A stretch of 43,794 nucleotides of DNA, taken from positions 1-43,794 of the IMG/VR virus record IMGVR_UViG_3300020438_000077; one strand, given 5' to 3'. The notes under the pieces are model-generated. The model saw only the letters and a list, made by a program, of their open reading frames with translations, was not told the DNA's origin and searched no databases. Positions 41,756 through 43,794 of this stretch are shown piece after piece. Position numbers and translations under genes: made by a program. The stretch's first letter is position 1; every line of letters begins with the position of its first letter. The DNA comes from a virus.

Positions 41756-41784
41756 ATTATACTAAGAATATATGTATATGTCAA
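41756..41784 (-). promoter_or_regulatory. Consensus sigma-70-type promoter for the glycosyltransferase gene
   Basis: The minus strand has TTGACA (41784-41779), a 17-nt spacer and TATAAT (41761-41756), a perfect match at both boxes with optimal spacing. The -35 overlaps the stop codon of the 68-residue gene. The predicted start is about 15-20 nt before the ATG at 41733. Its host-like form suggests early transcription by host polymerase. Confidence 0.88.
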
Positions 41785-41987
41785 TAAGAATCTTCTTCCC
41801 ATAACTCTTTCTGGATAACCGAACTATCTCCACTCAATTTGATATACGACAAGTCTCTGGTAGTATACTCTGTCTTCAGTAACCCTACCATTACTTGTAG
41901 TAGTTCCCACTTCTCTTTGAAATCTTTCTCTGAAATATTACAATATAATACCGTCTCTTTTGCGTAGATGTGGTAAGTAGTAGGCAT
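41781..41987 (-). CDS. Small protein (68 aa), unrecognised
   Basis: The protein reads MPTTYHIYAKETVLYCNISE then KDFKEKWELLQVMVGLLKTE, YTTRDLSYIKLSGDSSVIQK and ELWEEDSY. It has a mixed alpha/beta look with no membrane segment. The N-terminal TYHIYAK...L.CN.SE.EFK..WE.LQ.MVGL pattern is one I associate with marine T4-like phages, but no function is known to me. It follows a terminator at 42009-42042 and has a promoter about 200 nt upstream, so expression may need read-through. Confidence 0.72.
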   Translation of the reverse strand: MPTTYHIYAKETVLYCNISEKDFKEKWELLQVMVGLLKTEYTTRDLSYIKLSGDSSVIQKELWEEDSY

Positions 41988-42008
41988 ATCTCTAAGTAGG
42001 CGTATATT

Positions 42009-42042
42009 AAAAAACCCCTATGGTCTTAAAAAACTATAGAGG
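42009..42042 (-). terminator. Terminator-like hairpin, possibly bidirectional
   Basis: On the minus strand, CCTCTATAG and CCATAGGGG pair over nine positions (one G-U, one A-C mismatch) across a 10-nt loop and are followed by six T residues. On the plus strand the same stem is followed by AATTTTTTA, so it may work in both directions. It lies about 150 nt downstream of a consensus promoter and about 20 nt upstream of the 68-residue gene. Confidence 0.65.
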
Positions 42043-42184
42043 AATTTTTTATATACTGGGGAAATTTTTTTTCGTTTTTTATATACATCTCTCGCATGTA
42101 CCCACTTTTGTAGGTTAGGGACTTATCGATTTTTAACAACGCCGCCCCGCACAAAATATAAACAAACGGGAAAACACTGCTCAT
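42026..42184 (-). CDS. Questionable 52-codon reading in the promoter leader
   Basis: An open reading MSSVFPFVYILCGAALLKID ... ends inside the loop of the terminator hairpin. It starts only a few nt after the likely transcription start and has no ribosome site. It contains GC-rich codons (GGG GCG GCG) unlike its neighbours. It may be a leader peptide, but a non-coding leader RNA is equally likely. I report it as doubtful. Confidence 0.25.
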   Translation of the reverse strand: MSSVFPFVYILCGAALLKIDKSLTYKSGYMREMYIKNEKKFPQYIKNSSIVF

Positions 42185-42197
42185 TCACGGTATTATC

Positions 42198-42227
42198 ATT
42201 ATAGCATATTACACTGCTATATGTCAA
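42198..42227 (-). promoter_or_regulatory. Consensus sigma-70-type promoter with extended -10
   Basis: The minus strand has TTGACA (42227-42222), an 18-nt spacer and TGCTATAAT (-10 TATAAT at 42203-42198, with TGn extension). Both boxes match perfectly. The predicted start near 42190 would give a leader of about 180 nt to the terminator at 42009-42042 and about 200 nt to the 68-residue gene. Confidence 0.85.
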
Positions 42228-42280
42228 CAACTGTGTAAAGGGGAAAGTAACACTAACTGCCCCCTCACAGTTCTTATCAT

Positions 42281-42409
42281 TTATAACACTGTATCTGCAC
42301 CCTCTACGATATCATCTAGAACTGATAGGATTTCATTGCCATTGTTTGCATTATCTAAAAGAAATTCTGCAAAGTTCGATGATACAAACTGTGTGCTGCT
42401 GTTTGACAT
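42281..42409 (-). CDS. Small acidic protein (42 aa)
   Basis: The reading MSNSSTQFVSSNFAEFLLDN then ANNGNEILSVLDDIVEGADT and VL is acidic and helical in appearance, with no membrane segment. It lacks a clear ribosome site (only A/T-rich DNA upstream). It may nevertheless be real, because the QFVSSNFAEF..D...G...L..LD.IVE pattern looks like that of short proteins I associate with marine T4-like phages. The promoter at 42198-42227 follows shortly after its stop. Confidence 0.5.
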   Translation of the reverse strand: MSNSSTQFVSSNFAEFLLDNANNGNEILSVLDDIVEGADTVL

Positions 42410-42510
42410 AATAAAGATTGAAATTGTGTTTACTTAAGTATCACAAACCTTTTAGAGACTTGAGTGAATTGGTCTATACTTAACATACGCTTTATGCGTC
42501 CCCCTTGTTA

Positions 42511-42684
42511 TTACCAACTGACAGGATTACTCATGTCTTCGATAACACTTTCAACGGACTCATTGTCTTGCATATCTAATACTTTTCTCCAGTCAATTTG
42601 ATGTGGATTAAAGTCATCTAGTGCGTCAACTTCCAGTGTTATTCTATACTTACTCTTTGTTGCTTGATTGTAAAGAACTGACAT
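42511..42684 (-). CDS. Small protein (57 aa), unrecognised
   Basis: The protein reads MSVLYNQATKSKYRITLEVD, ALDDFNPHQIDWRKVLDMQD, NESVESVIEDMSNPVSW. The order is one or two strands then a helix, with an acidic C-terminus. The YRIT.EVD.LDDF.P..IDW.K pattern is plausible for a conserved phage gene, but no function is known to me. The ribosome site is weak. A late-box match at 42755-42762 lies 71 nt upstream. Confidence 0.6.
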   Translation of the reverse strand: MSVLYNQATKSKYRITLEVDALDDFNPHQIDWRKVLDMQDNESVESVIEDMSNPVSW

Positions 42685-42754
42685 AGGATTAGTGCCGTGT
42701 GAGTGTTACTGAGTTAGTCTAACATTAATAAGGGTTATAGTCAATTAGTGTGTA

Positions 42755-42762
42755 TATTTATA
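42755..42762 (-). promoter_or_regulatory. Late-box match (TATAAATA) upstream of the 57-residue gene
   Basis: The minus strand has TATAAATA, the full T4 late consensus, 71 nt upstream of the ATG at 42684. It overlaps the first copy of a 10-bp direct repeat. Confidence 0.5.
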
Positions 42763-42784
42763 ACGAAACCCTGATATAACGAAA
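42759..42784 (+). repeat. 10-bp direct repeat TATAACGAAA, 16-nt period
   Basis: TATAACGAAA occurs at 42759-42768 and 42775-42784. The flanks hold AACCCTGA (42767-42774) and TTAGGGTT (42791-42798), an 8-bp inverted repeat with one wobble. AGGGTT recurs at 42731, 42793 and 42814. The meaning is unknown; the repeats lie in the gene-free signal region next to the DnaA-box-like cluster. Confidence 0.6.
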
Positions 42785-42817
42785 AAACGATTAGGGTTAC
42801 AAAATATTATCGAGGGT

Positions 42818-42847
42818 TTGACAATTAAAGCGAGTTCGTGTTATACT
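42818..42847 (+). promoter_or_regulatory. Plus-strand sigma-70-type promoter with no gene ahead
   Basis: TTGACA (42818-42823), an 18-nt spacer and TATACT (42842-42847) form a strong plus-strand promoter in a window where all genes are on the minus strand. The transcript would start near 42854 and run through the TTTTCCACA cluster and antisense to the genes after 43050. I see no credible plus-strand gene downstream. Confidence 0.7.
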
Positions 42848-42857
42848 GTGCTCGCTT
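42828..42857. repeat. 7-bp inverted repeat around the plus-strand -10 box
   Basis: AAGCGAG (42828-42834) and CTCGCTT (42851-42857) are perfect arms separated by 16 nt, with the -10 box between them. The geometry suits a regulator operator. Confidence 0.55.
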
Positions 42858-42878
42858 AGATAACAACAACTCAACGCA

Positions 42879-43042
42879 TTTTCCACACATTCTTAACACC
42901 TTTTCCACAGATTAACCCTCTATTTATAACACATTGTGGAAAAGGTTTAGAGAACGCTTATACATTAATTTAACCATTAATTGTGGAAAAGTAACACATA
43001 ATAGCATAGTTTTCCACAGAAAGTAATAGAAACTGTGGAAAA
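42879..43042. promoter_or_regulatory. Cluster of six perfect DnaA-box-like 9-mers (TTTTCCACA)
   Basis: TTTTCCACA is on the plus strand at 42879-42887, 42901-42909 and 43010-43018, and on the minus strand at 42935-42943, 42982-42990 and 43034-43042. All six are exact. The 9-mer is the DnaA-box form I know from cyanobacterial origins (E. coli TTATCCACA differs by one base). Some boxes pair into longer inverted repeats: CCTTTTCCACA at 42899-42909 with 42935-42945 (11 bp), and AGTTTTCCACAG at 43008-43019 with 43033-43044 (12 bp, 13-nt loop). AT-rich DNA lies between the boxes, and no gene is present from 42685 to 43049. This may be an origin, DnaA titration site or regulator array. Confidence 0.8.
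42921..42928 (-). promoter_or_regulatory. Late-box match (TATAAATA) inside the DnaA-box-like cluster
   Basis: The minus strand has TATAAATA between the second and third TTTTCCACA boxes, inside the loop of their 11-bp inverted repeat. It lies 237 nt upstream of the nearest start in its direction (42684). Confidence 0.4.
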
Positions 43043-43049
43043 CTCCATG

Positions 43050-43202
43050 TTAGTAATTGTTTATACTACGGTAAGGTCGATAACACTTTGCATACTCAGA
43101 TTGTGTCTTCTGGTTATCAATTAAAGTGCTTAATCCTTGGGTTTGGTTTCTATCTATTAGTGCTTGTTGTGCATAATAGGATTGTAATTCATCGGTGTTC
43201 AT
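43050..43202 (-). CDS. Small protein (50 aa), unrecognised
   Basis: The protein reads MNTDELQSYYAQQALIDRNQ, TQGLSTLIDNQKTQSEYAKC and YRPYRSINNY. It is Gln/Tyr-rich, polar and predicted helical. It begins 2 nt after the stop of the 52-residue membrane protein, so it is the last gene of a three-gene chain. A 12-bp hairpin made of two TTTTCCACA boxes lies 6 nt beyond its stop. A possible promoter (TGGACA, 17 nt, TATAAT) lies upstream at 43320-43348. Confidence 0.62.
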   Translation of the reverse strand: MNTDELQSYYAQQALIDRNQTQGLSTLIDNQKTQSEYAKCYRPYRSINNY

Positions 43203-43204
43203 TG

Positions 43205-43363
43205 TTATTCAGAGAAAGGGATTACAGGTAGTTGTTTGTATATAACGGATGATTGTGTATATGTTTCTAATAACTTTGCATCTCTCTTTGCTGCCCATAC
43301 ATTAACACCAACTATAAACATTATACCACTAACTGTTAACATTGTCCATTGAATCTTTGTCAT
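43205..43363 (-). CDS. Small single-span membrane protein (52 aa)
   Basis: The protein reads MTKIQWTMLTVSGIMFIVGV, NVWAAKRDAKLLETYTQSSV, IYKQLPVIPFSE. Residues about 5-24 form one hydrophobic helix, followed by a basic AAKRD stop-transfer-like segment and a soluble tail of about 25 residues. The ATG overlaps the preceding stop as ATGA. No family is recognised; a membrane-located host-interaction role is only a guess. Confidence 0.65.
   Translation of the reverse strand: MTKIQWTMLTVSGIMFIVGVNVWAAKRDAKLLETYTQSSVIYKQLPVIPFSE
43320..43348 (-). promoter_or_regulatory. Possible sigma-70-type promoter inside the 52-residue gene
   Basis: The minus strand has TGGACA (43348-43343), a 17-nt spacer and TGGTATAAT (-10 at 43325-43320). 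It is 11 of 12 at the two hexamers with an extended -10, but lies within a coding region. It could drive the 50-residue gene. Confidence 0.4.
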
Positions 43364-43740
43364 TTGTTTACATCCTCCTCTGTATGATTAGGGTAACTGA
43401 TTTCCATAAACTTAGGGAATCTGTAGTTATAATCTTTTACCAACTCCTTATAGAATGACGGATTCCAGTTATAATTAGTCATCGTATCTTTCTCTGTAAA
43501 AGTATCAACAACTGGTGCTTCTCTATGTGTTAGACTACCTGCATGATTCATCTTATTCAATATACAGAACTTATGAATATTAAAGAGTTTATTATAATCT
43601 ACATCATCCCAATCTTCCCACTCTGAAACATAATCTTCTACATCAAAATCACCTGTACCATCTACACATAGTGGGCATGATTTGAAGTCATAATTATCAT
43701 CTACCCAGAAAAGTCTTCCGAATGTTTCACTTGCATACAT
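43360..43740 (-). CDS. Protein of 126 residues, unrecognised
   Basis: The protein starts MYASETFGRLFWVDDNYDFK, then SCPLCVDGTGDFDVEDYVSE, WEDWDDVDYNKLFNIHKFCI. It has one CPLC pair near residue 22, too few cysteines for an obvious zinc finger unless C59 and a histidine take part. The N-terminal half is strongly acidic and Trp/Asp-rich. The C-terminal part (YKELVKDYNYRFPKFMEISY) is mixed. A strong ribosome site (AGGAGGTAATTAATC before the ATG) supports the start. Neighbours are small unrecognised genes, so context gives no role. Confidence 0.7.
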   Translation of the reverse strand: MYASETFGRLFWVDDNYDFKSCPLCVDGTGDFDVEDYVSEWEDWDDVDYNKLFNIHKFCILNKMNHAGSLTHREAPVVDTFTEKDTMTNYNWNPSFYKELVKDYNYRFPKFMEISYPNHTEEDVNK

Positions 43741-43742
43741 GA

Positions 43743-43794
43743 TTAATTACCTCCTGAGTTGTTTACATTTTCAACGGCAACAATTTCACCAGTT
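43743..43794 (-). CDS. C-terminal end of an upstream gene (partial)
   Basis: Only the last 16 residues are inside the window, reading TGEIVAVENVNNSGGN before a TAA stop. The frame is open to the right edge. Its stop lies 2 nt before the ATG of the 126-residue gene, whose ribosome site is embedded in its last codons. The family cannot be judged. Confidence 0.45.
   Translation of the reverse strand, partial: TGEIVAVENVNNSGGN

Noticed and set aside
42054-42190. tRNA-like gene in the leader region
   Set aside because: No T-arm GGTTCGA-type motif or cloverleaf arms could be found.
43046-43126. 25-codon plus-strand reading downstream of the plus-strand promoter
   Set aside because: It is antisense to a better-supported minus-strand gene, has no ribosome site and a Leu/Ile/Val-rich shadow composition.

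Overview
The window is part of the late (virion) gene block of a T4-like myovirus. The best-supported reading is a marine cyanophage. Recognisable T4-type genes run in T4 order: gp25, gp6, a gp7-like giant, gp8, gp13, gp14, gp15, gp16, gp17, gp18 and gp19. The DNA is AT-rich. The phage also carries Ycf35 (DUF1257) with its cyanobacterial partner family DUF2997, plus PurS and a DUF192 protein. Low GC would suit a Prochlorococcus or Synechococcus host, but the sequence does not prove the host. Every gene I can support lies on the minus strand, so transcription runs from high to low coordinates. I saw no tRNA, rRNA, CRISPR array or insertion sequence.

Layout in transcription order. (1) 43794-40500 holds short, mostly unrecognised genes, several reconstructed below 60 residues, and one glycosyltransferase-like gene at 40927-41733. 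Two or three consensus bacterial (sigma-70-type) promoters and two intrinsic terminators lie here, which suits early or middle expression. Inside this region, 42750-43050 has no gene but is dense in signals: a plus-strand TTGACA/TATACT promoter with an inverted repeat around its -10, a 10-bp direct repeat, two late-promoter boxes, and six perfect copies of the 9-mer TTTTCCACA in 164 bp, which matches the cyanobacterial DnaA box. This is the strongest candidate in the window for something undescribed: a replication origin, DnaA decoy or regulatory hub. (2) 40477-37917 encodes a small protein, gp25 and gp6. (3) 37915-24548 is one 4455-codon gene in the gp7 slot, with a gp7-like motif near its N-terminus. 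(4) 24516-14888 encodes gp8, a 2488-residue structural protein and two small proteins. (5) 14862-11094 encodes neck and tail-terminator proteins gp13, gp14 and gp15, and small terminase gp16. (6) 11064-6438 encodes a long coiled-coil fibre and three small proteins. (7) 6398-5217 is a compact accessory cluster (DUF2997, Ycf35, two microproteins, PurS). (8) 5194-1 encodes a DUF192 protein, large terminase gp17, sheath gp18 and the start of tube gp19.

How it works together. Wedge proteins (gp25, gp6, gp7, gp8) build the baseplate, gp19 and gp18 form tube and sheath, gp15 caps the tail, gp13 and gp14 form the neck, and gp16 and gp17 package DNA. T4-type late boxes (NATAAATA) precede most blocks, often overlapping the previous stop codon, and divide the region into short late transcription units. 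Several structural proteins are much longer than their T4 counterparts and share glycine-rich repeat modules, as if the same decoration domains had spread over wedge, neck and fibre. The accessory genes sit between the two terminase genes and so are probably expressed late.
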